Assembly (NCBI GenBank): GCA_006226595.1 | Contig: SBGP01000010.1 | Coordinates: 1 to 64,000, forward strand | Direction: 5' to 3' | From: Deltaproteobacteria bacterium | GTDB taxonomy: Bacteria > Myxococcota_A > UBA796 > GCA-2862545 | DNA: 64,000 nucleotides | In this document: piece after piece, positions 1 through 7,888 of the stretch | Layout: every line of letters starts with the position of its first letter | Numbering within the stretch: position 1 is the first letter of the stretch | The notes under the pieces: generated by a model | The model's input: the letters and a program-made list of their open reading frames with translations, nothing else | What the model was told of the DNA's origin: nothing | The model's database searches: none | Made by a program: the position numbers and the translations under genes

Positions 1-3000
1 GTAAGCCACGCGCTGGACGGAGCGGCGGCCCGTGCAACCGGCGCGGGCTGAACCGGAGTCGGCGAGACCGGACGCGGCGCGGGGGCCGCGGCGACGGGCG
101 CAGGCTTCGCTACCGGTACAGGCGCGGGAGCCGGGGTCGGCACCGCGAGCTTGGGCTGCGGCGCGGGTGCGGGCGTCGGCACCGGCTTGGGCGACGCCAC
201 CGGAGCGGGCTTTGCGGCCGCGACGGGAACCACCGGCTTCTCGGGGTTCGGGCCCGGGATGGTGGACAGGTCGGCCGGCGGGTACGGCTTGCCGTAGTTC
301 GCGCCGTTGATGTCGACGGCCATCTTCGGCGCCTTGAACGCCTTGGGATCGGCCGGGGTGTCGAAGCGGGCCCACAGCGCCGCGAGGTTCACCGGCACGC
401 CGGCGACGACGAGGCGACCGAGGCCCTCGAACAGGGCGGCCACGCCATCCTTACGGTTGTGGTCGAGGTTCACGGCCACGTGCTCGCGACCGTCGAGGAT
501 CTGGCCCACCAGGTTGGAGAGCACGCGACCCGAGCCGACCTCGACGAAGGTGCGCGCGCCCGCCTCGTACATGGCCTCGACCTGCTCGACGAAGCGCACC
601 GACTCGGCGATCTGCCCGGCGAGCACCTTGCGCATGGCCTTGGCGGTCTTCGGGTACGGGGCGGCCTCGGAGTTCGCGTACACCGGAAGCTCGGCCTTGC
701 CGAACTTCACGCCGTCGAGGAACTCGCCGAAGGGCTTGGTCGACGGGCTGACGATGCTCGAGTGGAAGGCGGTGGCGACGTTCAGGCGCTTGGCGGTGAT
801 GCCCACGCCAGCGAAGCGCTTCTCGACGTCGGCGATGGCCTCGGTCGAGCCGGAGAGCACGACCTGGGTCGGCGCGTTGTGGTTGGCGACGACGACGTCG
901 ACGTTCCACTCCGCGAGGTGCGCGCGGACCTTGTCCACCTCGAGGGGCACGGCGCACATCGACCCGGGGGTCTGCGCCGCCTCGCGCATGAGCTCGCCGC
1001 GCTTGCGGGCGACCTTGACCATGTCCTCGAAGGAGAGCACACCGGCCGCGTGCAGGGCGGTGACCTCACCGTAGCTGTGGCCACCGACCATCGCCGGCTT
1101 CACGCCCGCGGTGTTGAGCAGGCCGAGCAGGGCTACGGAGGACACGCCGAGGGCGGGCTGGGCCCACTCGGTGGCGGTCAGGCGGTCGCGGTTGTGCTGG
1201 TCGGCGTCCTTGGCGAAGGACGGACGCGGGAACACGACCTCAGCGAGATCGACGTCCGCGCCGAGATCGACGTCGGCCGCCGCATCCCAGGCGGCGATGG
1301 CCTCGTCGAAGAAGCGGGCCACGCTGCTGCCCATGTCCAGGTACTGGCTGCCCTGGCCGGGGAACAGGAAGGCGACCTCGCCGGCCTTTACACCGTAAGC
1401 GTAGTGAATGCCCGTGGGCGTGGACATCGCGGTCTCGCCCTGCTTGTCGACGAGCGTCGCGGCCTGGCCGAGCTTGGCGGCGAGGTCGGCGTCATCCTTG
1501 GCGACGAGCGCGATGCGCGCGGGCTTGGACACGTCGAGGTTCGCGGCGCTGTCGTGCGCGAGCCAGGCCAGGTACGACGGACGGTACTCGTCCATGCCGA
1601 ACTCACGGCACGCGGACTCGTGCTCGCGGAGCTGCGCAGCAAGCGCCTTCGGCGAGTCCGCCGTGAGCACGACGACCTCGGCGCTCGCGGTGCGCAGGCG
1701 GGAGGCCTTGTTCGCGCCGGTGTACTCCTCGAGGGCCACGTGGAAGTTGCTGCCACCGAAGCCGAAGGAGCTGACGCCCGCGCGGCGGGCGTGGTCGCTG
1801 CCGCGGACCCACGGACGGGTGCGGGTCGAGATGTAGAACGGCCCATCGAGCGCGATCTTCGGGTTGGGCGCGTCGACCTTGATCGTCGGCGGGATGGCCT
1901 TGTGGTGAAGGGCCATGATCGCCTTGAACAGACCCGCGGAGCCGGCCGCGGCCTTGGTGTGGCCGATCTGCGACTTCACGGAGCCGAGCGCACACCAGTT
2001 CTTCTTGTCGGTGTCCGCGTCGCCGAACGCGATGGTCAGGCCGCCGAACTCGGCCGCATCGCCGGCGACCGTGCCGGTGCCGTGGGCCTCGACGAGCTCG
2101 ATGGTGGTGGGGTCGAAGTTCGCGCGCTCGTAGGCGCGGAGGATGGCCTTGCTCTGGCCCTTCGGAACCGGCGCGTACACGCTCTTCGAGCGGCCGTCGG
2201 AGGAGGAGCCGACGCCGTGGATGACGCCGTAGATGCGGTCCCCGTCGCGCTCGGCATCCTCGAGGCGCTTGAGCGCGACCATGCCCAGGCCCTCACCGAG
2301 CATGGTGCCGTCGCCCGCCTCGGAGAACGGGCGCACGTCGCCGCTCTTGGACAGCGCCGGGGTCTTGCTGAAGCACATGTACATGAAGATGTCGTTCATG
2401 GTGTCGACACCGCCGCACACCACGACGTCGGAGTCGCCGAGGTACAGCTCGTTGACCGCCATGGACACCGCGGAGAACGCGCTCGCACAGGCGGCGTCGG
2501 TCACGCAGTTGGTACCGCCGAGATCGAGGCGGTTGCAGATGCGACCGGCGACGACGTTGCCGAGCAGACCGGGGAAGGTCGACTCCTGCCAGTCGGCGTA
2601 GTGGCTCTCGATGCGGTGGATGAGGTCCTGCGCCTGGCTCTCGGGAAGTCCTGCGTCCCGGAAGGACTTCAGCCAGATGGGGTGCTGCAGACGGCTGACC
2701 ATCGAGCCGAGCAGTTCCTGGGCGCTCGTCACACCGAGGATGACGGAGATGCGGCTCTTGTCGGCCTCGGAGAACTGGCCCTGGTAGGCGTCCTCGAGCA
2801 CGCGCTGCGCGACGATGAGCGCGAGCAGCTGCGAGGTGTCGGTGGCCGGCAGGATGCTCGGCGGCACGCCCCAGGACAGCGCGTCGAACGGGATGTCCTT
2901 GAGGAAGCCACCGCGCTTCGCGTAGGTGTGATCGGGCTTCTTGAGGTCCTCGTCGTAGTAGTCGTCGACCAGCCAGTGGGTCTTGGGGACGTCACTGATC

Positions 3001-3116
3001 AGGTCGGTACCGGCCAGGATGTCGTTCCAGAAGCCGGACTTGTCGATGGATCCGGGGAACAGGGCGCTGACGCCGACGACGGCGATGGGGCAACGGGCGT
3101 TCGGTCGCTGGGACAT
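1..3116 (-). CDS. pfaA: PUFA/polyketide synthase PfaA-like, KS-AT portion (partial)
   Basis: The first 1038 residues of a multidomain synthase are present; the 3' part is cut by the left window edge. A ketosynthase domain (about 8-465) has its active-site Cys210 in DAACASAF and the two catalytic histidines at H345 (EAHGTG) and H386 (QIGHTK). An acyltransferase domain (about 580-880) has FPGQGSQ and the nucleophile Ser681 in GHSYGEV. From about 940 the protein becomes a Pro/Ala-rich linker, which in PfaA proteins precedes tandem acyl carrier domains; those would lie beyond the edge. It presumably elongates polyunsaturated or polyketide-like acyl chains in the cytoplasm together with PfaD just upstream (54-nt gap, same strand). 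ATG at 3116 has AGAGG upstream. Whether the product is a PUFA or another lipid cannot be told from this part. Confidence 0.9.
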   Translation of the reverse strand, partial: MSQRPNARCPIAVVGVSALFPGSIDKSGFWNDILAGTDLISDVPKTHWLVDDYYDEDLKKPDHTYAKRGGFLKDIPFDALSWGVPPSILPATDTSQLLALIVAQRVLEDAYQGQFSEADKSRISVILGVTSAQELLGSMVSRLQHPIWLKSFRDAGLPESQAQDLIHRIESHYADWQESTFPGLLGNVVAGRICNRLDLGGTNCVTDAACASAFSAVSMAVNELYLGDSDVVVCGGVDTMNDIFMYMCFSKTPALSKSGDVRPFSEAGDGTMLGEGLGMVALKRLEDAERDGDRIYGVIHGVGSSSDGRSKSVYAPVPKGQSKAILRAYERANFDPTTIELVEAHGTGTVAGDAAEFGGLTIAFGDADTDKKNWCALGSVKSQIGHTKAAAGSAGLFKAIMALHHKAIPPTIKVDAPNPKIALDGPFYISTRTRPWVRGSDHARRAGVSSFGFGGSNFHVALEEYTGANKASRLRTASAEVVVLTADSPKALAAQLREHESACREFGMDEYRPSYLAWLAHDSAANLDVSKPARIALVAKDDADLAAKLGQAATLVDKQGETAMSTPTGIHYAYGVKAGEVAFLFPGQGSQYLDMGSSVARFFDEAIAAWDAAADVDLGADVDLAEVVFPRPSFAKDADQHNRDRLTATEWAQPALGVSSVALLGLLNTAGVKPAMVGGHSYGEVTALHAAGVLSFEDMVKVARKRGELMREAAQTPGSMCAVPLEVDKVRAHLAEWNVDVVVANHNAPTQVVLSGSTEAIADVEKRFAGVGITAKRLNVATAFHSSIVSPSTKPFGEFLDGVKFGKAELPVYANSEAAPYPKTAKAMRKVLAGQIAESVRFVEQVEAMYEAGARTFVEVGSGRVLSNLVGQILDGREHVAVNLDHNRKDGVAALFEGLGRLVVAGVPVNLAALWARFDTPADPKAFKAPKMAVDINGANYGKPYPPADLSTIPGPNPEKPVVPVAAAKPAPVASPKPVPTPAPAPQPKLAVPTPAPAPVPVAKPAPVAAAPAPRPVSPTPVQPAPVARAAAPSSAWL

Positions 3117-3170
3117 GCGAGGAACCTCTTTCGAAGACGGAAAAGACGAGAAAAACGAAGGAGCCCGGCG

Positions 3171-4799
3171 TCAGCCGATCTCGAGCGGACGGGGCTGGTA
3201 GTCGAAGGCAGCGGGCGGCACCGGCACGCCGTACGTGCGGAGCTGCTGAGCGCGCGTGATCGCGGCGGCGCCTTCGAGCATGTTGAGGGCGATCTGCACG
3301 ACGGTGCGGTTCTCGACGGGCTCGAGGAAGCTTCCCTTCGCCCAGGCGTTGAACGCGCCCATCGCGGGCCCACACCAGATCTGGTAATCCATCCGCCGCT
3401 CGGGCACGCCGGCGATGGCCCAACGGGAGGCCTGGCCGAGGTAGCTGCGGAAGATGAGCGCCATCTGGTGGTGCGGGTCGCGGTTGGCCTTGTCGAGCTC
3501 GCGCGGATCGCGCTGCTTCCAGAACGCGGCGGTGCTCGCCCACTCCTCTTCGAGCGTGCGCTTGAAGATCTCCTTCTCGAGGCGGCCCTTGATGTCGGCC
3601 GGGATCTCGGAGATGGAGCGGTAGGACTTGTACACGTCGTACAGGCGGTGGCCGCGGTTCGCGAACATCGTGCCGCGCTGCAGGACCTGGACCTTCACGC
3701 CGAGCTCGAACATGTCGGCGGCGGGCGCCATGACCACGTCGGCGAGACCCGCGTTGGCGAGCGCCTTGCGGCCGTCCTCGCACAGGCCGGACTCGACCGC
3801 GCCCTGGTTCACCGAGCCGGTGAGGGCAAAGGCGGCGCCGAGCGCGAAGGCGGCGGCAACCGCGGAGGGCGAGCCAAGGCCGCCGGCGGCGCCGAGGCGG
3901 ATGGGGCGGCTGTAGCCGTAGCTGCGCAGGCACTCGTCCCGCACGGCGACGATGGTCGGGAACAGCGCCGGCAGGGCCTGGTTGTCGGTGTGGCCACCGC
4001 TGTCGGCCTCGACGATCACGTCCTCGGCGACCGGCAGGGTCCGTGCGATGCGAGCCTCGTCGGCGGTGAGGCGGCCCTTGGCGACGAGCGCGTCGAGCAT
4101 CTCGGCGGGCGGCGGCGACAGGAAGCGCTTCGCGACCTCGGGGCGGCTGATCTTCGCGAACAGGAAGTTGTCGCGGTGGATGCTGCCGTCGGGGTTCTGA
4201 CGCACACCGGTGAACGCGTACTGCACGACCATCGGGGTCAGCGCCATGTACGCGGAGGCACTCACGCGACGCACGCCGCGGCGCAGGTACAGGTCGACGA
4301 CCGCCTGCTCGAGATCCGGCTCGTGGGGCGAGTGGATGAGGTTGCTGCCCCAGGAAGGCGCGTTCGGACCGGTGCCGAGGGCGGCCTCGATCTCGTCGAG
4401 AGCAGCCTCGACCACGTGGGCCTGCAGGCCGGCGGCCCCGAAGAAGCCGAGCATGCCGGCCCCGGCCATCGCGATCACCATGCGGGCGGTGGCGATGCCG
4501 TTGGCCATGGCGCCGGAGACGTACGGGAAGCGAACGCCGTGGACCTCGAGGAAGCTGCGATCCCCGAGCCACTCCGGGTACAGGGCCGGAAGGGTCGCGA
4601 GGAGCGGGTAGGTCGGAACGCCGTTGATCTCGTCTTCGCGGATCATCTTGCCGGCGACGGCGACGCCGACGGCGCCGTTCGGGTGCTGCACGATGTAGGC
4701 CGGCTCGCGAAAGCGCTGGCAGGCGCCGACGATCGCGTCGTCGGCGAAGGCGGGGGCGTACGGGCCAGAGGACCAGATGCCGATCTGAGCGAGGGACAC
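3171..4799 (-). CDS. pfaD: PfaD-family enoyl reductase (FMN, nitronate monooxygenase fold)
   Basis: 542 residues, the usual PfaD length. PfaD proteins are trans-acting FMN/NADPH enoyl reductases that saturate selected double bonds made by the Pfa megasynthase. Seen here are the glycine-rich FMN-barrel segments of the 2-nitropropane dioxygenase fold, such as VEADSGGHTDN (around 265-275) and AAGGLGSPSAVAAAFALGA, and the family-specific N-terminus starting LAQIGIWSSGPYAP. The start is GTG at 4799 with GGAG five bases upstream. It lies upstream of pfaA and is probably co-transcribed with it. Enoyl reductase first, then the KS-AT protein, is the order I recall from myxobacterial pfa loci, unlike the marine gamma-proteobacterial pfaABCD order. 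Confidence 0.9.
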   Translation of the reverse strand: MSLAQIGIWSSGPYAPAFADDAIVGACQRFREPAYIVQHPNGAVGVAVAGKMIREDEINGVPTYPLLATLPALYPEWLGDRSFLEVHGVRFPYVSGAMANGIATARMVIAMAGAGMLGFFGAAGLQAHVVEAALDEIEAALGTGPNAPSWGSNLIHSPHEPDLEQAVVDLYLRRGVRRVSASAYMALTPMVVQYAFTGVRQNPDGSIHRDNFLFAKISRPEVAKRFLSPPPAEMLDALVAKGRLTADEARIARTLPVAEDVIVEADSGGHTDNQALPALFPTIVAVRDECLRSYGYSRPIRLGAAGGLGSPSAVAAAFALGAAFALTGSVNQGAVESGLCEDGRKALANAGLADVVMAPAADMFELGVKVQVLQRGTMFANRGHRLYDVYKSYRSISEIPADIKGRLEKEIFKRTLEEEWASTAAFWKQRDPRELDKANRDPHHQMALIFRSYLGQASRWAIAGVPERRMDYQIWCGPAMGAFNAWAKGSFLEPVENRTVVQIALNMLEGAAAITRAQQLRTYGVPVPPAAFDYQPRPLEIG

Positions 4800-4837
4800 A
4801 CGAACTCCGAGAGACAGATGAAGCGGTGGACTGCCCG

Positions 4838-4867
4838 TTTATGGGCCCCGTGTATTCGTTGTGTCAC
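4838..4867 (-). promoter_or_regulatory. Candidate sigma-70-type promoter for pfaD-pfaA
   Basis: Read on the minus strand, GTGACA (4867-4862) and CATAAA (4843-4838) are 18 bases apart, about 40 bases upstream of the pfaD start. Both hexamers differ from consensus at one or two positions. The -35 overlaps one arm of the inverted repeat at 4863-4935. This is inference from pattern only. Confidence 0.3.
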
Positions 4868-4935
4868 AGCCCGCGAAAAGGCCACGAATCCAGCTTTACC
4901 CGCCATTCTCGACCCGCGTCATCCCGGGCTGTGAC
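4863..4935. repeat. 11-bp inverted repeat with 51-base spacer
   Basis: GTCACAGCCCG at 4863-4873 is exactly mirrored by CGGGCTGTGAC at 4925-4935. The arms are centred about 62 bases apart, close to six helical turns. The left arm overlaps the candidate pfaD -35 box, so a pair of operator half sites is a possible reading. Confidence 0.55.
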
Positions 4936-5097
4936 GATCGCCATGACGCAGGTTCGGGGCTCGCGGATGCGCACGGCGGGCGTTCTCGGGTCGATTCCAC
5001 CCTCTCGCGGACGAACGCCGTGTCATCCGACGATGACGAAGGCCCGGCACAAAACCCGAATTCCGAAAAAGCTGCCGATAGGCCAAAATCCAGCACG

Positions 5098-5125
5098 CAC
5101 GAAAATATGCGAATTTTTTCTCGTG
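5098..5125. repeat. AT-rich imperfect palindrome
   Basis: CACGA (5098-5102) and TCGTG (5121-5125) flank an A-run and a T-run, giving a hairpin with a small bulge inside the most AT-rich stretch of the window. It sits immediately upstream of the ECF11-like promoter and could be a protein-binding site or an upstream promoter element. Confidence 0.35.
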
Positions 5126-5130
5126 AATTG

Positions 5131-5160
5131 TGATCCACCCGAGGCCGACCTCCGTAGCTC
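5131..5160 (+). promoter_or_regulatory. Candidate ECF11 (RpoE/ChrR-type) promoter
   Basis: TGATCC at 5131-5136 is followed after exactly 18 bases by TAGCTC at 5155-5160. The known consensus for RpoE of the RpoE-ChrR pair in Rhodobacter sphaeroides is TGATCC, 18-19 bases, TAnnTA. The site lies about 25 bases ahead of the first gene of the operon whose last two genes encode an ECF sigma factor and a ChrR-like anti-sigma factor, so autoregulation is the natural reading. The -10 half matches only partly. Confidence 0.5.
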
Positions 5161-5184
5161 CAGGCGAATCCATCAGGAGGCCCC

Positions 5185-5769
5185 TTGCTCACTTCCATGC
5201 TCCTTGCTGCGCTGCTCGCGCCCGCCGAGGCCGCGGACCACGCCGAAGCACCGCGCACAGCGGTCGACCCCGCCGCTGACCTCTCGGACCTCTACGCCTG
5301 GCGCACCGACGACACCCTGGTCGTGATCCTCACCTTCGGCTGGCACATCCCGGGGGACGGCTACATCCCGTTCAACGAGGCCGTGCTGCTCGGCGTGCAC
5401 ATCGACAACGACGGCGACAACCTGCCCGATCACGACGTGTACGCACGCTTCGGTCGCAACGGCGCCGGCGAAGTCGGCGTGCAGTTCTGGGGCATGCCGG
5501 GCGTCGAGGGCACCCTCGAAGGCCCGATCGAGACCGCCCTCGACGCGGGCGAGGGTCGGCGCGCGATGGCCATGCTCGCCGACGACCCCTTCTTCATGGA
5601 CCTCACCGGATTCGTCGACACCATGAACACGGGAACCCTGGCCATCGACAGCACCCGGGACAGCCTCGCCGGGACCAACGTCGACGCCATCGTGCTCGAG
5701 CTCGACCTCGCCGAGGCCTCTGGCGGCTCGGACAACTTCCAGATCTGGGCCACCAGCGGCCGCAAGTAG
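5185..5769 (+). CDS. Secreted DUF4331-type protein, N-terminal half of the domain
   Basis: 194 residues starting at TTG 5185, chosen because AGGAGG lies four bases upstream (5175-5180). A short signal peptide (MLTSMLLAALLAPAEA) is followed by DHAEAPRTAVDPAADLSDLY, the hallmark opening of DUF4331 proteins. Usual DUF4331 proteins are several hundred residues long; this one carries only the first part of the domain, and the next gene carries what looks like the last part. Its biochemical role is unknown. It is first in a run of eight tightly spaced plus-strand genes ending in an ECF sigma/ChrR pair, directly behind a candidate ECF11 promoter. No catalytic residues can be named. Confidence 0.75.
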   Translation: MLTSMLLAALLAPAEAADHAEAPRTAVDPAADLSDLYAWRTDDTLVVILTFGWHIPGDGYIPFNEAVLLGVHIDNDGDNLPDHDVYARFGRNGAGEVGVQFWGMPGVEGTLEGPIETALDAGEGRRAMAMLADDPFFMDLTGFVDTMNTGTLAIDSTRDSLAGTNVDAIVLELDLAEASGGSDNFQIWATSGRK

Positions 5770-5778
5770 GAGCGAATC

Positions 5779-6357
5779 ATGCGAACCCTCATCACCCTGT
5801 CCGCGCTTCTGCTCCTCGCTTCCTGCACCGCGGGTGACGACGAAGACACCGCGATCGTCGATACCAACCCGGTGGAAGACCCCTTTGTCTTCGCCACCGA
5901 AGACCCCACCGCCTACGTCCGGGTCGACCGGGTCGGCATGCCGGCGATCAACACCGCCGTGATCACGTCGAAGGACGACTACAACGCCGCCGACCCCACC
6001 GACGACGCCAACGGGGACTTCGTGTCCGAGATCACCGCGAACGTCACCGCGGTCCACACGGCCCTCGACGACGACCTCACCGGCCTGTCGCTGACACCGT
6101 GTGCCGCCGCGGCCTGCGTGGCCCAGGCCGCCCCCCTCGTGGTGCCCGACACCCTCAAGATCGACACGACCCAGCCCGCCGGCTTCCCCAACGGCCGCCT
6201 GCTCGCGGACCCGGTGGTCGACGTGACCCTCGCCGTGGTGCTCCTCGACCTGAACACCCATGCCGCCGACACCCTGGCGAGCGTCCCGCTCAACCCGCCC
6301 GCCAACGACCTCGCCTTCGGATCGGAGTTCCCGTGGCTCGCCGCGCCCCACGAGTAG
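5779..6357 (+). CDS. Lipoprotein with C-terminal half of DUF4331
   Basis: 192 residues. The signal peptide ends in a lipobox (LLLASC), so the mature protein is probably lipid-anchored. The body has RVDRVGMPAINTAVI and, near the end, FPNGRLLADPVVDVTLAVV, which correspond to the 'RVG-PLVN-VVI' and 'FPNGRRL-DDVVDIEL' segments of the C-terminal part of DUF4331. Together with the preceding gene (nine-base gap) it would make one complete DUF4331 unit split over two exported proteins. GGAG lies upstream of ATG 5779. Function unknown; a two-chain complex is an inference. Confidence 0.72.
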   Translation: MRTLITLSALLLLASCTAGDDEDTAIVDTNPVEDPFVFATEDPTAYVRVDRVGMPAINTAVITSKDDYNAADPTDDANGDFVSEITANVTAVHTALDDDLTGLSLTPCAAAACVAQAAPLVVPDTLKIDTTQPAGFPNGRLLADPVVDVTLAVVLLDLNTHAADTLASVPLNPPANDLAFGSEFPWLAAPHE

Positions 6358-7418
6358 CCACCCTCACCCTGGTCCTCGCCGCGTGCGGGGCGCCCGCCGC
6401 GCCGGGGGAAGCTCCGGAGCTGGCGCGGACCGTGTGGGACGAGCAGGCCGATGCCCTCGACCTCCAGATCGAGTCAGCACAGGCGTTCGCGGACGCCAGC
6501 CCGCAAGACTGGACCCGGCGGGAGTCACTGGTCCTGCTGCGCCTGGAGCGCGCCCACCTGCAGGGCTCGCTCGACGACTATGAAGCAGCCGAGCTCGCCC
6601 TCGACAAGGCCTTCCGGGTCGCACCCGAGGGATCGGGCCCGGTGCTCGCCGCCGCCGAGGTCGACCTTGCGCTGCACCGGTTCACCCTGGCCCGCGAGCG
6701 CGCCGAGTCCCTGCTCGCGCGTCCGCTGCTCTCGGACCGCGACGCCGCTCGGATCCGTCACGTGCGGGTGCTTGCCTCCGCGGAGCTCGGCGACACCGAG
6801 CTCGCCGTGACCCTCGCCACCGAGGGCACCACCGAGGACCCCACGCCCCAGAGCTGGGCGGATCTCGCCCTCGCCGCACGAGCCGCCGGCGACGCAAAGA
6901 CCTGGGCGGCCGCCATCGACCAGGCCGATGCCCTGTGCGCCTGTCCGCAGACGCGCTTCGCCGCCTGGACCGCGTGGCAGCGCGGTCTCGCCGACCTCGA
7001 CGCCGACCGGCCCTCCGAGGCCCTCGCCCACTTCCGGATCGCCGACGCCCACCACCCCGGGGACTGGGTCATCGAGGAGCACCTCGCCGAAACGCTGGTG
7101 CTCACCGGCTCGCCCGAGGAGGCGGTGGCCATCTACGAGGCCATCCTCGCCGAGCGCGACGCCCCCGTCGTGTGGTGGGGACTCGCCAAGGCCCGCGAGG
7201 CCATGCGCATGCCCGCCGCCTCGGCCCACCTGCGCGCCGCACAGGGCTTCGACGCCCAGCTCGCCCGCTACCCCGACGCGATGGCCGGCCACGCACTGGC
7301 GTTCTTCGCAGAGCAAGGCCCCGTGAGCCGCGCGGTGGAGCTCGCCCGCCGCGACGCCGCCCTTCGCCCCACTGCGGACAACCTGACCCGTCTCGCCGAC
7401 CTGGAGAGCCTGCTGTGA
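6333..7418 (+). CDS. TPR-rich lipoprotein
   Basis: 361 residues from GTG 6333, inside the end of the previous gene (25-base overlap) with GGAG at 6323-6327. Earlier in-frame ATGs would remove the signal peptide. The N-terminus MARRAPRVATLTLVLAACG ends in a lipobox. The rest is alpha-helical with repeated Ala/Leu-rich helix pairs typical of tetratricopeptide repeats, for example EALAHFRIADAHHPGDW and EEAVAIYEAILAERDAP. TPR proteins are protein-binding scaffolds, so this may assemble the other lipoproteins of the operon at the envelope. Its stop overlaps the start of the next gene. Confidence 0.75.
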   Translation: MARRAPRVATLTLVLAACGAPAAPGEAPELARTVWDEQADALDLQIESAQAFADASPQDWTRRESLVLLRLERAHLQGSLDDYEAAELALDKAFRVAPEGSGPVLAAAEVDLALHRFTLARERAESLLARPLLSDRDAARIRHVRVLASAELGDTELAVTLATEGTTEDPTPQSWADLALAARAAGDAKTWAAAIDQADALCACPQTRFAAWTAWQRGLADLDADRPSEALAHFRIADAHHPGDWVIEEHLAETLVLTGSPEEAVAIYEAILAERDAPVVWWGLAKAREAMRMPAASAHLRAAQGFDAQLARYPDAMAGHALAFFAEQGPVSRAVELARRDAALRPTADNLTRLADLESLL

Positions 7419-7888
7419 GAACCCTGCTTCCCCTGATGGCCCTCGCGACGGTGGCTTGCCAGCCCCCGGATGCGGTGCTCCCCGAGGGCCCGGCCCCATT
7501 CATCGAGCTCGTGCATCCGCCCCAAGGAACTCCGCTGGAGCGCCAGCCCAACGGCGACGTGGACTTCCTGGCAGTGGTGTGGATCGACGGCATGGAGTTC
7601 GCGCCCGAGCTCGAAGGCGAGGACAAGACCGAGGACCAGGGCCACTGGCACATCTCACTCGAGAACGAGTACCTCGCGGCCCCAGACGAGCTCTCGTACG
7701 CCGTGCACCACCGGGCCTACGCGCCCCCGGACCTCACCGAGGCCAACTCGGTTCACGTGCGGGTCTCCCTCCAGCACAACGACCACGCCGACTACAACGA
7801 CCCGGACGGCGACGGCATCGATGCCCCGGACTGGGAGCACATCGTCGAGTTCGACATCGTCGACGTCGACGCGGACACGGGACGCTGA
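7415..7888 (+). CDS. His/Asp-rich lipoprotein, unknown function
   Basis: 157 residues from GTG 7415, overlapping the TPR gene stop (GTGA). The signal peptide ends at a lipobox (LATVAC). The C-terminal half is rich in His and Asp: GHWHISLE, HHRAYAPP, LQHNDHADYNDPDGDGID. The last of these resembles a calcium loop and the histidines could bind metal, but no family is recognised. Its stop overlaps the kinase start (TGATG), so translation is probably coupled. Confidence 0.65.
   Translation: MRTLLPLMALATVACQPPDAVLPEGPAPFIELVHPPQGTPLERQPNGDVDFLAVVWIDGMEFAPELEGEDKTEDQGHWHISLENEYLAAPDELSYAVHHRAYAPPDLTEANSVHVRVSLQHNDHADYNDPDGDGIDAPDWEHIVEFDIVDVDADTGR

Larger units (their letters stand above)
4800..5184. 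other. Intergenic regulatory region between pfaD and the DUF4331 operon
   Basis: This 385-base gap separates divergent transcription units and holds no convincing gene. It contains a candidate pfaD promoter, an 11-bp inverted repeat with arms 51 bases apart, an unusually AT-rich island around 5060-5130 with an imperfect palindrome, and an ECF11-like promoter just ahead of the plus-strand operon. Each is listed separately. Short frames in it have no ribosome binding site and no family resemblance. Confidence 0.7.

Noticed and set aside
459-4934. A 1491-codon open frame on the plus strand across pfaA and pfaD
   Set aside because: It is the antisense shadow of two clear minus-strand genes in very GC-rich DNA; the product is low-complexity (Gly/Leu/Ala/Val/Arg/His-rich) with no family features.
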